Numbered from the stretch's first letter, positions 51,487 to 60,403 are shown. The stretch: DNA of 64,000 nt from an uncultured Rhodopila sp. (GCA_903851415.1 CAINOE010000105.1:121803-185802); one strand, 5' to 3'. The notes: generated by a model from the letters alone, not told the origin. Translations and numbers: made by a program.

Positions 51487-52386
51487 ATGCATCCGCACGC
51501 ACACAGAACCGAGGTGACCGTGCCGAAAGACGGACCGCAAGCCGGACCGGTCCGCGTCGGGGGCCGCTGGTTCACCCTGCTCAGGGACACGCTGCGCGCC
51601 AGCACAACCGATCGCATGTCGCTCGCCGCCGCGGGCTGCGCGTTCTACGCCACGCTCGCCCTGTTCCCCGCCATCAGCATGCTGATCTCCATGCTCGGCC
51701 TGGTGCTGAATCCGGTGACGGCCGAGCAGCAATTGAGCGTGCTGTCCGAACTGCTGCCGCCGCCGGCCTTCAGCCTGATCGCCGATCGGGTGCATCAACT
51801 GGTGTCGCAAAGCGGCGGCAACCTGAGCGCGCATCTGCTGGTCAGCTTCCTGCTGGCCTTCTGGAGCAGTTCCACCGGCAGCAAATCGGTGCTCTCGGCG
51901 ATCAACGTCGCCTACGACGTGGCCGAGCAGCGTCCCTTCCTGCGCTTCCAGGCCATCGGCCTGTCGATGACCCTGGCGGCGGTGATCTGCGCGATCCTGG
52001 CGATCGTCGTGCTGGTGCTGCTGGCCCCGGCGATCGATTTCCTCGGCCTGTCGCGGCACGGCGGCGGCCTGATCAGCGCCGCCGGCATGGCCATGCTGAT
52101 CGCTTTCTTCGCCGTTGCCATCGCGCTGCTGTATCGTTTCGGCCCGTCGCGACCGGCGCCGCCGCGCCCGCGCATCTGGCCGGGTGCGGCACTGGCGACC
52201 GCGCTGTGGCTGATCGCTTCGGAAGCGCTGTCGTTCTATGTCTCGCGCATGGCGAGTTTCGGCGCCACCTACGGGTCGCTGGCCACCGTCATCGGCGTCA
52301 TGATGTGGTTCTATCTCTCGGCCTATGTCGTGCTGCTGGGGGCGGAGCTGAATGCCCGGCTGGAAGAAGCGAGCGCCAGCGGGTAG
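51487..52386 (+). CDS. YihY/BrkB family inner-membrane protein
   Basis: 299 residues with six membrane helices. Family features: DRMSLAAAGCAFYATLALFPAISMLISMLG (helix 1), LLVSFLLAFWSSSTGSKSVLSAINVAYDV, RFQAIGLSMTLAAVICAILAIVVLVLLAPA, and the closing SFGATYGSLATVIGVMMWFY then LSAYVVLLGAELNARLE. Often annotated as virulence factor BrkB or ribonuclease BN by old error; its true role is unknown. ATG 51487 is used; a GTG in frame at residue 11 follows GAGGTGACC and could be the real start. Confidence 0.9.
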   Translation: MHPHAHRTEVTVPKDGPQAGPVRVGGRWFTLLRDTLRASTTDRMSLAAAGCAFYATLALFPAISMLISMLGLVLNPVTAEQQLSVLSELLPPPAFSLIADRVHQLVSQSGGNLSAHLLVSFLLAFWSSSTGSKSVLSAINVAYDVAEQRPFLRFQAIGLSMTLAAVICAILAIVVLVLLAPAIDFLGLSRHGGGLISAAGMAMLIAFFAVAIALLYRFGPSRPAPPRPRIWPGAALATALWLIASEALSFYVSRMASFGATYGSLATVIGVMMWFYLSAYVVLLGAELNARLEEASASG

Positions 52387-52963
52387 GCGGCGCGGCCGCA
52401 ACCGCGGGCGGTCCGGCCGCATCAACAGTCCGTTCCGCGCCGCGGTCACGCTCAAAGCGGTGGCTGCCGATCCCGGAGCAATCAGAGTGTAAAGTTTTCC
52501 GACACGGCTTTATGACTTCGTCGCCCCGGCCGGAAAAATCCGCGCCTTCCGGGACCTGCGCGGCCGGGCATGCTCGCGGCCTTGCCGCCGGAGGCGGGGG
52601 TGCAGCATCGGCAAGCGCACAAGACGGGTCCCGGGAGTGGATCCCGGCGGCCCCTTCGCAGCCGCGGTCTCAATTTCCGTTCCAGCCATCCGTCTCTCCC
52701 GCTTCACAAGACAAAGTTGCAGTTTTGAGAACAAGCTCCCGAAGCAGACGGCAGGCAACCGCCGATTACCGGCACGTTCAAACCGGCCTTCCGCTGCCGG
52801 CCGTCCGTTCCTCCGGGCCGGACGGAGTGTCGGGATTCTTTACACCTGAGACTGCATCGGGCGGCAGGTAAATCCTAGCTGTTTGTTTTATCTACCGGAA
52901 TCGGGTTGGCCCGCGCTTTGCTTGAAACCTGTCGATGCAACCTTTCTCGTTGAGGCGATATCC
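52387..52963. other. Intergenic region before the PEP-CTERM gene, no gene seen
   Basis: 577 bases. The final 90 bases include an AT-rich stretch (CTAGCTGTTTGTTTTATCTA at 52877-52896) and a GAGGCGATATCC leader. Elsewhere only GC-rich sequence with no coding character or repeat was recognised. Confidence 0.5.
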
Positions 52964-53629
52964 ATGAACACCCGCTACCTGGCACTCGGCGTGTTGGCGA
53001 TAGTGGCGGCGGCACCGGCCGCGGCCTTCGCTGGAGTCGTCACGCTTTATGACAGCTATACCGGCAACACTCCGGTCGAATATACCGGCTATCAGGCCGG
53101 GGGAGCCTCGCTGGTTGCCCAGGAATTCGCGGCAAGCTCGAGCAATTTCAATAGCCTGTCGCTGGCGCTGTCGGTAGACAATCCGTCCGACGGCGGCAGT
53201 GTCATGGTCTATCTCATTCCGGACAGCAACGCCTGGCAAACCGGCGACGGGTCGATCCCGGTTGACGCAGTTACCATCGGCACCTACGCCGATTCGAGGT
53301 TTAGCCCCACCGCCAACGGGGCGCCCGGTCTGACGCAGATTACCACCAATCAAACGCTCAGCGTCGGCGATCAGTACTGGATCGCCGTTCAAGGCAGTGC
53401 AACCTCGACCTTCGAATGGTGGGTTGGAAGCAACCAGCCCGGAATTGGGACCGCAAATCAGCTCAGCGGCGACAACGGCGACGGTGGGTGGGGCGTATAC
53501 GACATAGGCACCCAATACAGCTTAGGGCAGTACTCGATGATCATCGACATGCCCGAGCCAGGCACGATCGCGATTCTCGGGCTGGGGCTGGCCGGGCTTG
53601 GCCTCGCCCGGCGCCGCCCGGCCGCGTAA
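52964..53629 (+). CDS. PEP-CTERM sorting-signal secreted protein
   Basis: 221 residues: Sec signal peptide (1-24, AAAPAAAFAG), a beta-rich mature domain of the choice-of-anchor type (VVTLYDSYTGNTPVEYTGYQ, LALSVDNPSDGGSVMVYLIP, GDQYWIAVQGSATSTFEWWV), then the C-terminal PEP-CTERM signal MPEPGTIAILGLGLAGLGLA with RRR. An exosortase recognises the PEP and processes such proteins before release to the envelope or extracellular matrix; no exosortase gene is in the window. Followed after 38 bases by the Hint protein. Confidence 0.9.
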   Translation: MNTRYLALGVLAIVAAAPAAAFAGVVTLYDSYTGNTPVEYTGYQAGGASLVAQEFAASSSNFNSLSLALSVDNPSDGGSVMVYLIPDSNAWQTGDGSIPVDAVTIGTYADSRFSPTANGAPGLTQITTNQTLSVGDQYWIAVQGSATSTFEWWVGSNQPGIGTANQLSGDNGDGGWGVYDIGTQYSLGQYSMIIDMPEPGTIAILGLGLAGLGLARRRPAA

Positions 53630-53667
53630 CCGCTTCACTATCTGTTTGAACGCATAGGAGTTTAGTT

Positions 53668-54717
53668 ATGCCGCATGGTCCAGTATGCTATATGACCGGC
53701 ACGTGCATTCGCTCGGCTCAGGGAGATGTCGCCATTGAGGACATCGAAGCCGGCGATCAGGTCGTGGTCATCCGTGACGGCAAGGAAGTGCTTGAAGCAG
53801 TCAAGTGGGTCGGCTTTACGGCGATCGATCTGTCAAAGCATGCCCATGTCGAGGATGCAGCACCGATCCGCATCCGCGCCGGTGCGATTGCCGAAAACCA
53901 GCCAACCCTGGACCTGTTCCTGTCACCGGAACATTGCCTGATTATCGATGGCCGCTGCGTATCCGCGAAACTGCTTGTCAACGGCGGATCGATCGTCAGC
54001 GAACGCGACCACGCGCCGTTCACCTACTATCACATCGAGCTTGAGAAGCACGGCATCCTGCTCGCCGAGAACACCCCGGCGGAAAGCTATCTCGATACCG
54101 GCAACCGTTCCGCGTTCGACAATTCCGGCTCGCCGCCCGTCCTGCATCCGACCTTCACGCTGGACGCAGGCGCCGAGCGGTGGCTGACGGATGCCTGCGC
54201 GCCGCTCGCCAATGCGGCGGAGATCGAGGCGATCTGGGCCCGGCTGGCGGACCGTTCAGTCGCGATCGGCTACCCGATCCCGGAAATCATGACCGTCGGC
54301 GATGCCGATGTTCGCATCGTCGCCGACGGCATGGTGATCGTGGCGGCCTCGGCGCGGGACTCCCGCTACGTGTTCATGGTGCCGGACGGCGTGTCCACCG
54401 TATCCCTGGTGTCGCGCTTCTGCATCCCGTCTGACAAGATGGCGCCCGGCGAGCGTGACACGCGCCGCCTCGGCGTTCGCGTCAACTGGATCGCCATCCG
54501 CTCGGGCGAGGCCGAGACCATCCTCGCGGCCGATCACCCTGCCCTGCGGGACGGTTGGCATGAGGTCGAAGGCCAGGCCAGGTCGATCTGGCGCTGGACC
54601 GACGGCGCGGCGGCCATCCCGTGGGAGAACGTTGCCGGTGCGGCGATCCTGACCGTCTGCTGCACGCAGGTCGATCAGTACCCGGTGTATGACGACAAGG
54701 TGCGCCTCGTCGCTTAG
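53668..54717 (+). CDS. Stand-alone Hint (hedgehog/intein-like) domain protein
   Basis: 349 residues. The Hint domain occupies about residues 7-150: CYMTGTCIRSAQGDVAIEDI then EAGDQVVVIRDG (block A, catalytic Cys at 7), AVKWVGFTAIDLSKHAH, LFLSPEHCLIIDGRCVSAKL, and HGILLAENTPAESYLDTGNR. Only six residues precede the Cys, so there is almost no N-extein. Such proteins are frequent in Acetobacteraceae. The C-terminal 200 residues are beta/alpha with no recognised family. Autocatalytic processing is possible but unproven. It follows the PEP-CTERM gene closely and is terminated by a clear hairpin. Confidence 0.8.
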   Translation: MPHGPVCYMTGTCIRSAQGDVAIEDIEAGDQVVVIRDGKEVLEAVKWVGFTAIDLSKHAHVEDAAPIRIRAGAIAENQPTLDLFLSPEHCLIIDGRCVSAKLLVNGGSIVSERDHAPFTYYHIELEKHGILLAENTPAESYLDTGNRSAFDNSGSPPVLHPTFTLDAGAERWLTDACAPLANAAEIEAIWARLADRSVAIGYPIPEIMTVGDADVRIVADGMVIVAASARDSRYVFMVPDGVSTVSLVSRFCIPSDKMAPGERDTRRLGVRVNWIAIRSGEAETILAADHPALRDGWHEVEGQARSIWRWTDGAAAIPWENVAGAAILTVCCTQVDQYPVYDDKVRLVA

Positions 54718-54743
54718 ACCCGCGTCCCTTCGAGCCGGTTGCG

Positions 54744-54780
54744 AAACGCCGGGACCGGTTCGGTTCCGGCGTTTTTCGTT
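54744..54780 (+). terminator. Intrinsic terminator after the Hint gene
   Basis: AAACGCCGG (54744-54752) pairs with CCGGCGTTT (54766-54774), loop of 13 bases with its own short pairing, followed by TTTCGTTT. It lies 27 bases after the Hint stop, so PEP-CTERM and Hint probably form a two-gene unit closed here, before the FkbH gene. Confidence 0.75.
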
Positions 54781-54857
54781 TGAACGCACGATCGTGTGAG
54801 TGATACTCGGATGCCGCGCCGCAGCATGCTCCCGCTGAGCCGCGCATCGGAGGACGG

Positions 54858-56744
54858 GTGACAGATCTCCATTGGCTGCCAACGATCGAGGACTGGCGCC
54901 AGCGTCTGCGGGCCCTGGGCGGCGAACCGGCCTCCGCCTGGGACGGCGCGGTTGCCCTGGCGAACGCCCGGCTGAATTTCGTCCTCACCAACGCATTGGA
55001 CGAAACCGTGCGGCGGATCTTGCCGGCGGGTCCCGAGGCGCTGGCGACGAAGAAGGTGCGGCTGGCGGTGCTCGGCTCGTCGACGCTGGCGCATCTGCTG
55101 CCGGCGATCCGCGTCGCCGGCCTGCGCCGCGGCATCTGGATCGACGCCTACGAGAACGATTACGGCCAGTATCTCCAGGAGCTGTCGGACAGCGGCTCGG
55201 CGCTGCACGATTTCCAGCCGACGGCGGTCCTGCTGGCGCTGGACGCATACCACATGACGGCGGGCGTCACCGCCGGCATGGACGCCGAGGCCGCCGAGGC
55301 CGCGCTGGAGGAGATGAAGGGGCGCATCGCGGAGGCCTGGCGCCTGGCGCGCGATGCCTTCCGCTGCCCGGTCATGCAGCAGGCGATCCTGCCGGTGCAT
55401 CTGCCGTTGCTCGGCAACAACGAGCACCGGCTGCCCGGGTCGCGGGCGTGGTTCTTGACGCGGCTGAACCAGGCGATCCGCGCGATGGCGGAGCCGGAGG
55501 GTGTGGACATTCTGGCGGTGGACGACCGCGCCGCCCGCGACGGCATCGGCAAGTGGCACGACCCGGCGCTGTGGCACCGCTCCAAGCAGGAGGTGACGCC
55601 CACCGCCGCGCCGCTGTACGGCGACCTGGCGGCCCGCTGGCTGGCGGCGAAGCAGGGGCGCTCGTTCAAATGCCTGGTGATGGACCTGGACAACACGCTG
55701 TGGGGCGGCGTCATCGGCGATGACGGGCTGGAGGGGATTGCGCTCGGCCAGGGCAGCCCGCTGGGCGAGGCCTATGCCGCGTTCCAGGACTACGCCCGCG
55801 AACTCAGCCGGCGCGGCGTGATCCTGGCGGTGTGCTCCAAGAACGACGAGGCGAACGCGCTGGAGCCGTTCGAGAAACATCCCGACATGGTGCTGAAACG
55901 AGGCGACATCGCCAGTTTCGTTGCCAACTGGCAGAACAAGGCGGACAACATCCGGGCGATCGCGCAGGAGCTGAACATCGGCCTGGATGCGCTGTGCTTC
56001 ATTGACGACAACCCGTTCGAGCGCAACCTGGTGCGCCGGGAGCTGCCGATGGTGGCGGTGCCGGAGGTGTCGGACGACCCTACCGGCTATCCGCTGGCGC
56101 TGGCCGATGGCGGCTATTTCGAGGGGCTGGCGGTCACCGGGGAAGATCGCGAGCGCACCAGCCAGTATCAGGGCAACAAGGCGCGCGAGGCGCTGAAGGC
56201 GGCGGTGACCGACCTGCCCTCCTACCTCCGCGGCCTCGAGATGCAACTGATCTCGAAACCTTTCGACATGATCGGCCTGCAACGAATCGTCCAGTTGATT
56301 AACAAGTCGAACCAGTTCAACCTGACCACCCGCCGTTACACGGACGGGGACGTCGTTGCGGTGATGGCGGACCCGGACGCGTTCGGCCTGCAACTGCGGC
56401 TGACGGACCGGTTCGGCGACAACGGCATCATCGCCATCGTCATCGGGCGGCTGCTGCCGGACAAGGATTTGTACATCGACACGTGGCTCATGAGCTGCCG
56501 CGTGCTCGGGCGGCAGGTGGAGCCGACGACGCTGAACCTGATCGCGCAAGAGGCGCTGAAACTGGGGGCGAAACGGCTGGTGGGCGAGTATATCCCGACC
56601 AGGAAAAACGGCATGGTCAAGGATCACTATTCCAGGCTGGGGTTCACCGTTATGGAGTCCGATGCGGCGGGCGGCAGCCGGAACCTCCTGGACCTGGCGG
56701 GGTTCGTTGCGGCCGAAACATTCATTCATGTGACCGAGGGCTGA
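54858..56744 (+). CDS. FkbH-like protein (HAD-IIIC glyceryl-ACP synthase family)
   Basis: 628 residues from a GTG start with GGAGGACGG in front. Three parts: an N-terminal SGNH-like region (about 45-245, VRLAVLGSSTLAHLLPAIRV), the HAD-IIIC domain KCLVMDLDNTLWGGVIGDDG (276-290) with ILAVCSKNDEANAL and LCFIDDNPFERNLVRRELPM, and a GNAT-like C-terminus. FkbH enzymes load D-glycerate from 1,3-bisphosphoglycerate onto an acyl carrier protein, and an ACP gene follows after four bases. In other genomes this unit feeds methoxymalonyl or glyceryl groups into polyketides or surface glycans; no ketosynthase or glycan cluster is adjacent here. Confidence 0.9.
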   Translation: MTDLHWLPTIEDWRQRLRALGGEPASAWDGAVALANARLNFVLTNALDETVRRILPAGPEALATKKVRLAVLGSSTLAHLLPAIRVAGLRRGIWIDAYENDYGQYLQELSDSGSALHDFQPTAVLLALDAYHMTAGVTAGMDAEAAEAALEEMKGRIAEAWRLARDAFRCPVMQQAILPVHLPLLGNNEHRLPGSRAWFLTRLNQAIRAMAEPEGVDILAVDDRAARDGIGKWHDPALWHRSKQEVTPTAAPLYGDLAARWLAAKQGRSFKCLVMDLDNTLWGGVIGDDGLEGIALGQGSPLGEAYAAFQDYARELSRRGVILAVCSKNDEANALEPFEKHPDMVLKRGDIASFVANWQNKADNIRAIAQELNIGLDALCFIDDNPFERNLVRRELPMVAVPEVSDDPTGYPLALADGGYFEGLAVTGEDRERTSQYQGNKAREALKAAVTDLPSYLRGLEMQLISKPFDMIGLQRIVQLINKSNQFNLTTRRYTDGDVVAVMADPDAFGLQLRLTDRFGDNGIIAIVIGRLLPDKDLYIDTWLMSCRVLGRQVEPTTLNLIAQEALKLGAKRLVGEYIPTRKNGMVKDHYSRLGFTVMESDAAGGSRNLLDLAGFVAAETFIHVTEG

Positions 56745-56748
56745 AACG

Positions 56749-56994
56749 ATGGCGACGGAAGCTGAAATCTATGCCGCGCTGACCGAGATCTTCCATGACG
56801 TCTTCATGCGCGAGGACCTCGTTCTGAACCCGGAGCTGACGGCCAGGCAGGTGCAGGGCTGGGACAGCTTCAGGCAGATCGAGATCATCATGGCGAGCGA
56901 GGAAAAGTGGAACATCAAGTTCAACACCCGCGAACTTGACAGCCTGCGCTGCGTCGGCGACCTGGCGAAACTGGTGGGGTCGAAGACGGCGTAG
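56749..56994 (+). CDS. Acyl carrier protein of the FkbH pair
   Basis: 81 residues, helical, with VQGWDSFRQIEIIMASEEKW; Ser40 of the GWDS motif is the phosphopantetheine site (consensus GxDS, followed by Phe here instead of Leu/Met). EIFHDVFMREDLVLNPELTA and DSLRCVGDLAKLV complete the ACP fold. It begins four bases after the FkbH stop and is the natural acceptor of its glyceryl group. A stem repeat follows 39 bases downstream. Confidence 0.88.
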   Translation: MATEAEIYAALTEIFHDVFMREDLVLNPELTARQVQGWDSFRQIEIIMASEEKWNIKFNTRELDSLRCVGDLAKLVGSKTA

Positions 56995-57033
56995 CGTCAC
57001 GCTCCCGACCCGGATATGGCCGGGGCATCGCCA

Positions 57034-57119
57034 CGGTGTCTTGGCCGGATTTATTCCGGCCATCCACGACTTGCGGTGCCGGGTGAGGCAAAGTCGTGGA
57101 TGGCCGGGCCATGACACGG
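57034..57119. repeat. Family A stem-loop repeat after the ACP gene
   Basis: GGCCGGATTTATTCCGGCC stem followed by CATCCACGACTTGCGG...AAGTCGTGGATGGCCGGG; outer arms CGGTGTC and GACACGG enlarge the palindrome to 86 bp. Shared with 35151 and 63892. Lies between convergent ACP and HIT genes and could act as a bidirectional terminator. Confidence 0.7.
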
Positions 57120-57144
57120 TGCCGAGCGGCCATCGCCAAACGCC

Positions 57145-57525
57145 CTACCCCGCCGGGATCATCCGGCCCAGGGGACGCCCGCCGAACAGGTGGACGTGGA
57201 AATGCGGCACCTCCTGCCCGGATTGTTCGCCCATATTCGACAGCAGCCGGTAGCCCTGCGCCTCCAGGCCGAGATCCCTGGCCACGGCGCCGGCGGCCCG
57301 GAAGAACCCGGCGATCTCCGCCTCGGTGGCGGTTGCGCTGAAATCGGCGAAGGAGCAATACGGACCCTTCGGGATCACCAGCACATGCACCGGCGCCTGC
57401 GGGTGGATGTCATGGAACGCCAGGGCAAACTCGTTTTCGAAGATCTTCTTGCAGGGAATCTCCCCGCGCAGGATGCGGGCGAAGATGTTCTGATCGTCAT
57501 AGGGTGGCAGGCCGCTGACCGGCAT
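57145..57525 (-). CDS. HIT family hydrolase (Hint type)
   Basis: 126 residues. NIFARILRGEIPCKKIFENE, FALAFHDIHPQAPVHVLVIP, GYRLLSNMGEQSGQEVPHFH and the HIT triad HFHVHLFGGRPLG. These dimeric enzymes cleave nucleotide phosphoramidates such as AMP-lysine with the central His nucleophile. ATG 57525. Between ribF and the convergent ACP gene, 84 bases from ribF. Confidence 0.92.
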   Translation of the reverse strand: MPVSGLPPYDDQNIFARILRGEIPCKKIFENEFALAFHDIHPQAPVHVLVIPKGPYCSFADFSATATEAEIAGFFRAAGAVARDLGLEAQGYRLLSNMGEQSGQEVPHFHVHLFGGRPLGRMIPAG

Positions 57526-57609
57526 ATGGACTCTCCCCGGAAGCCGTAATGGCGGAATGGTTTTACGACGGTCCGGGACAGCTTGCCACCGGCTCCGTGC
57601 GGCTCCGCC

Positions 57610-58530
57610 TCACCCCAGCACAAGCCGCGCCTCCGCCGCATCCCGGGCGATCTGCGCCGTCAGGGCATCGAGGCCGGAGAACTTTACCTCGGCCCGGATA
57701 TACGCGATCAGCGCGACGGTGATGTCCTGGCCGTACAGGTCGCCGCCGAAGTCGAATATGTTGACCTCCAGCCGGCTTTCCGTGCCGGCGTTCACCGTCG
57801 GGCGGCGGCCGATGTTCGCCACCCCGTTGTGGAACGTCCCGTCCGCCAGCCGCACCTTCACCGCATACACCCCGCGCGCCGGCTCCAGATGACGCCCCAG
57901 CTTCACGTTGGCGGTGGGAAAGCCGATCGTCCGCCCCCGCTTTTCGCCGTGCACCACCTCGCCCCGGATCGTCCACGGGCGGCCCAGCTCCGCCGTCGCC
58001 CGCTCCGGGTAGCCGTCCTGCAGCACCCGCCGGATCCGGGTGGAGGACAGCGGGCCATGCGCATCCGTCACCGGAGGCACCAGGGTCAGGCCCATGCCCA
58101 AAGCCTCCGCCCGTGCCGCCAGGAACGCCGTGTCGCCGCCGCGCCTGCGGCCGAAGGCGAAGTCCTGCCCGCAGGCGATGTGCCGCGCGCCAACCCCCTG
58201 GTGCAGCACCTTCGCCACGAAGTCCTCGGCGGACATCAGGCTGAAATCGCGGTCGAAGCGAAGCTCATACAGCAGGTCCACGCCGAGCGCGGCCAGCGCG
58301 TCGGCCCGCTCCGCCGACAGGGTCAGCCGGAACGGCGGATCATCAGGGCGGAACACCTCCCGCGGATGAGGCTCGAACGTCAGCACCGCCAGCGGCGCGT
58401 CGGGCCGGGCGGCATGCGCGGCGCGGATGACGCTCTGGTGGCCGAGATGCACCCCGTCCATATTGCCGAGCGCCACGGTGGCGCCGCGCGCGTCCGGCGG
58501 CACCGTCCGCCAGTCATGCAGGATCCACAT
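57610..58530 (-). CDS. ribF: Bifunctional riboflavin kinase / FAD synthetase
   Basis: 306 residues. N-terminal FMN adenylyltransferase: VALGNMDGVHLGHQSVIRAA (nucleotide site), VLTFEPHPREVF, FAFGRRRGGDTAFL, and SSTRIRRVLQDG. C-terminal riboflavin kinase: GEVVHGEKRGRTIGFPTANV, GVYAVKVRLADGTFHNGVAN and EVNIFDFGGDLYGQDI. Makes FMN and FAD from riboflavin and ATP. ATG 58530 overlaps the MaoC stop by one base (TGATG). The frame remains open upstream through the MaoC gene but without family similarity. Confidence 0.94.
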   Translation of the reverse strand: MWILHDWRTVPPDARGATVALGNMDGVHLGHQSVIRAAHAARPDAPLAVLTFEPHPREVFRPDDPPFRLTLSAERADALAALGVDLLYELRFDRDFSLMSAEDFVAKVLHQGVGARHIACGQDFAFGRRRGGDTAFLAARAEALGMGLTLVPPVTDAHGPLSSTRIRRVLQDGYPERATAELGRPWTIRGEVVHGEKRGRTIGFPTANVKLGRHLEPARGVYAVKVRLADGTFHNGVANIGRRPTVNAGTESRLEVNIFDFGGDLYGQDITVALIAYIRAEVKFSGLDALTAQIARDAAEARLVLG

Positions 58531-58952
58531 CAGGCGCGCGAGGGCACCAGGACACAGGCTTGGCCGTCGATCACCACGTCCTCCTTCACCATGCAGGTGG
58601 TTTTCAGAGTGGCCTTCTTTGACAGCGGATTCAAACCCATGATTTCGACCACCGCCCGCACGGTCTCGCCGATGCGCACGGGGGCGCGGAAATTCAGCAT
58701 TTGCCGGGTGTAAATCGCCCCCGGCCCCGGCAGGTGCGTGCCCAGCACCGCCGAGATCAGCCCGGCGGACAGCATGCCATGGACAATCCGCCCGCCGAAT
58801 CGCAGCCTCTGCGCCAGCTCCTCGTCCAGATGGATCGGGTTGGTGTCCAGGCTGACCGTGGCATACATCTGTATGTCGGCGTCCGTGATGGTCTTCGACA
58901 GCGCTGCCGTCTGACCGATGAACAGGTCCTCGAAAAAATGCCCCTTGGTCAT
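58530..58952 (-). CDS. MaoC-like dehydratase / (R)-enoyl-CoA hydratase
   Basis: 140 residues in a hot-dog fold: MTKGHFFEDLFIGQTAALSK, ITDADIQMYATVSLDTNPIH (catalytic Asp and His of the D-x-N-P-I-H motif), RFGGRIVHGMLSAGLISAVL and FRAPVRIGETVRAVVEI. Short (R)-specific enoyl-CoA hydratases of this type hydrate crotonyl-CoA or longer substrates, often for polyhydroxyalkanoate or beta-oxidation. ATG 58952 starts the family match. Stop overlaps the ribF start. Confidence 0.9.
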   Translation of the reverse strand: MTKGHFFEDLFIGQTAALSKTITDADIQMYATVSLDTNPIHLDEELAQRLRFGGRIVHGMLSAGLISAVLGTHLPGPGAIYTRQMLNFRAPVRIGETVRAVVEIMGLNPLSKKATLKTTCMVKEDVVIDGQACVLVPSRA

Positions 58953-59065
58953 GCTGTTCGGCCACCGTTTCCCTTGCTTTTGCCCGGACCGGCTCAAACA
59001 TGGTTTGACGGCACGTGCGCTGCGCTAAACCGTTGCGTGAGGCGAAAGCACAAGGGATTGAACGC

Positions 59066-60196
59066 ATGCCGGTGACGGAGGTTGGAACCTCGGACGATCT
59101 CCTGACGGAATTGTCGGATTGGGTTAAGCTCGAAACGCCGACGACCGACGCGGCCGCGGTCAACCGCCTGATGGACATCGCCGAGGCGGAACTGGCCCGC
59201 GCCGGCGCCGGCATCACCCGCATCCCGGGGCGCGACGGCTTCGGCGACACGGTGATCGCCCGCACCGCCGGATACGGCAAGCCGATCGTCGTGGCCGGGC
59301 ATCTGGATACCGTGTGGTCGCACGGCACGATCGAGCGGATGCCGTATGTGGTGCACGGCCCCAGGGCGCACGGACCCGGCATCTACGACATGAAGGCCGG
59401 CAGCTTCCTGGCGTTCCATGTCCTGCGCTCGATCCTGCGCCAGCGCGTCGCCACCCCCCGCCCCATCGTCCTCCTCCTGACCCCCGACGAGGAGGTCGGC
59501 AGTCCCACCAGCCGCTGGCTGATCGAGCGGGAAGCCGCTCAGGCGGCCGCGGTGCTGATCCCGGAGCCGGCCGGTCCCGGCGGCGCCTGCGTCACCGCGC
59601 GCAAGGGCATCGGCCGGTTCGTCATGCGCGTCGCCGGCCGCGGCTCGCATGCCGGCGGAGCGTTCGAGGACGGCGCCTCCGCCATCGTCGAGCTGTCGCA
59701 CCAGATCATCGGCCTGCACCGGATGGTGGATACCGAGCGCGGCATCACCCTGAACACCGCGCCGGTCTGGGGCGGGTCGCGTCCGAACGTGATCGCGCCG
59801 GATGCCGGATGCGAAATCGACCTCCGCGTCGCCTCCGCCGGCGACGGGGAGGCGATGGAGGCGCGCCTGCTGAGCCTGAGCGCCAAGACGCCGGGCTGCC
59901 AGGTCACCGTGGAGGGCGGGATGAACCGGCCGCCCTACAGCGAAACGCCGGCGATCTCGGCGCTGTATGAGCGCGCCCGCGACATCGCCCGCCAGGTCGG
60001 GCTGGCGCTGCCGAAGCAGCAGCGCGGCGGCGGGTCGGATGGCAACTTCTCGGCCGCGCTGGGGGTGCCGACGCTGGACGGGCTGGGCTGCCCCGGCGCC
60101 GGGGCGCACGCCAGCCATGAGCATATATTGTGGCAGGACCTCGCGCCGCGGGCGGCCCTGCTGGCCGGGCTGCTGGAGACGCTCGGCCGCGACTGA
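59066..60196 (+). CDS. M20 family metallopeptidase (second copy)
   Basis: 376 residues, the same length as the enzyme at 15938. Motifs: VAGHLDTVWSHG, YDMKAGSFLAF, LTPDEEVGSPTSRWLIE, PEPAGPGGACVTARKGIG, RGSHAGGAFEDGASAIVELS, and RGGGSDGNFSAALGVPTLDGLGCPGAGAH with ASHEHI. All zinc ligands and the catalytic Asp and Glu are present. ATG 59066 is preferred, in line with its paralogue; the frame begins earlier at 59015. Cytoplasmic carboxypeptidase-like activity is predicted; substrate unknown. Divergent from MaoC. Confidence 0.88.
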   Translation: MPVTEVGTSDDLLTELSDWVKLETPTTDAAAVNRLMDIAEAELARAGAGITRIPGRDGFGDTVIARTAGYGKPIVVAGHLDTVWSHGTIERMPYVVHGPRAHGPGIYDMKAGSFLAFHVLRSILRQRVATPRPIVLLLTPDEEVGSPTSRWLIEREAAQAAAVLIPEPAGPGGACVTARKGIGRFVMRVAGRGSHAGGAFEDGASAIVELSHQIIGLHRMVDTERGITLNTAPVWGGSRPNVIAPDAGCEIDLRVASAGDGEAMEARLLSLSAKTPGCQVTVEGGMNRPPYSETPAISALYERARDIARQVGLALPKQQRGGGSDGNFSAALGVPTLDGLGCPGAGAHASHEHILWQDLAPRAALLAGLLETLGRD

Positions 60197-60403
60197 CACG
60201 GGTGGAAAACGGTAACAAAAGCGATCAGTTTCGCTTGCGCATCTGCGCCGGGCCGGCGTATCATCCAATGACAGAGCCATTGCCCGGAAATGAGACGATA
60301 TGCGCGGATATCCTGCGGCCGACGGTGATCGCGAACCCGCGCGCGTCATCTCATGACGATCCCGGCGGTCGTCCGGCCCTCGGGCCCGTAGCCCGGACCG
60401 CGG

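Noticed and set aside
52387..52900. Coding frame between YihY and the PEP-CTERM gene
   Set aside because: The available frames are low-complexity Arg/Gly/Pro-rich with no family similarity and no ribosome site.
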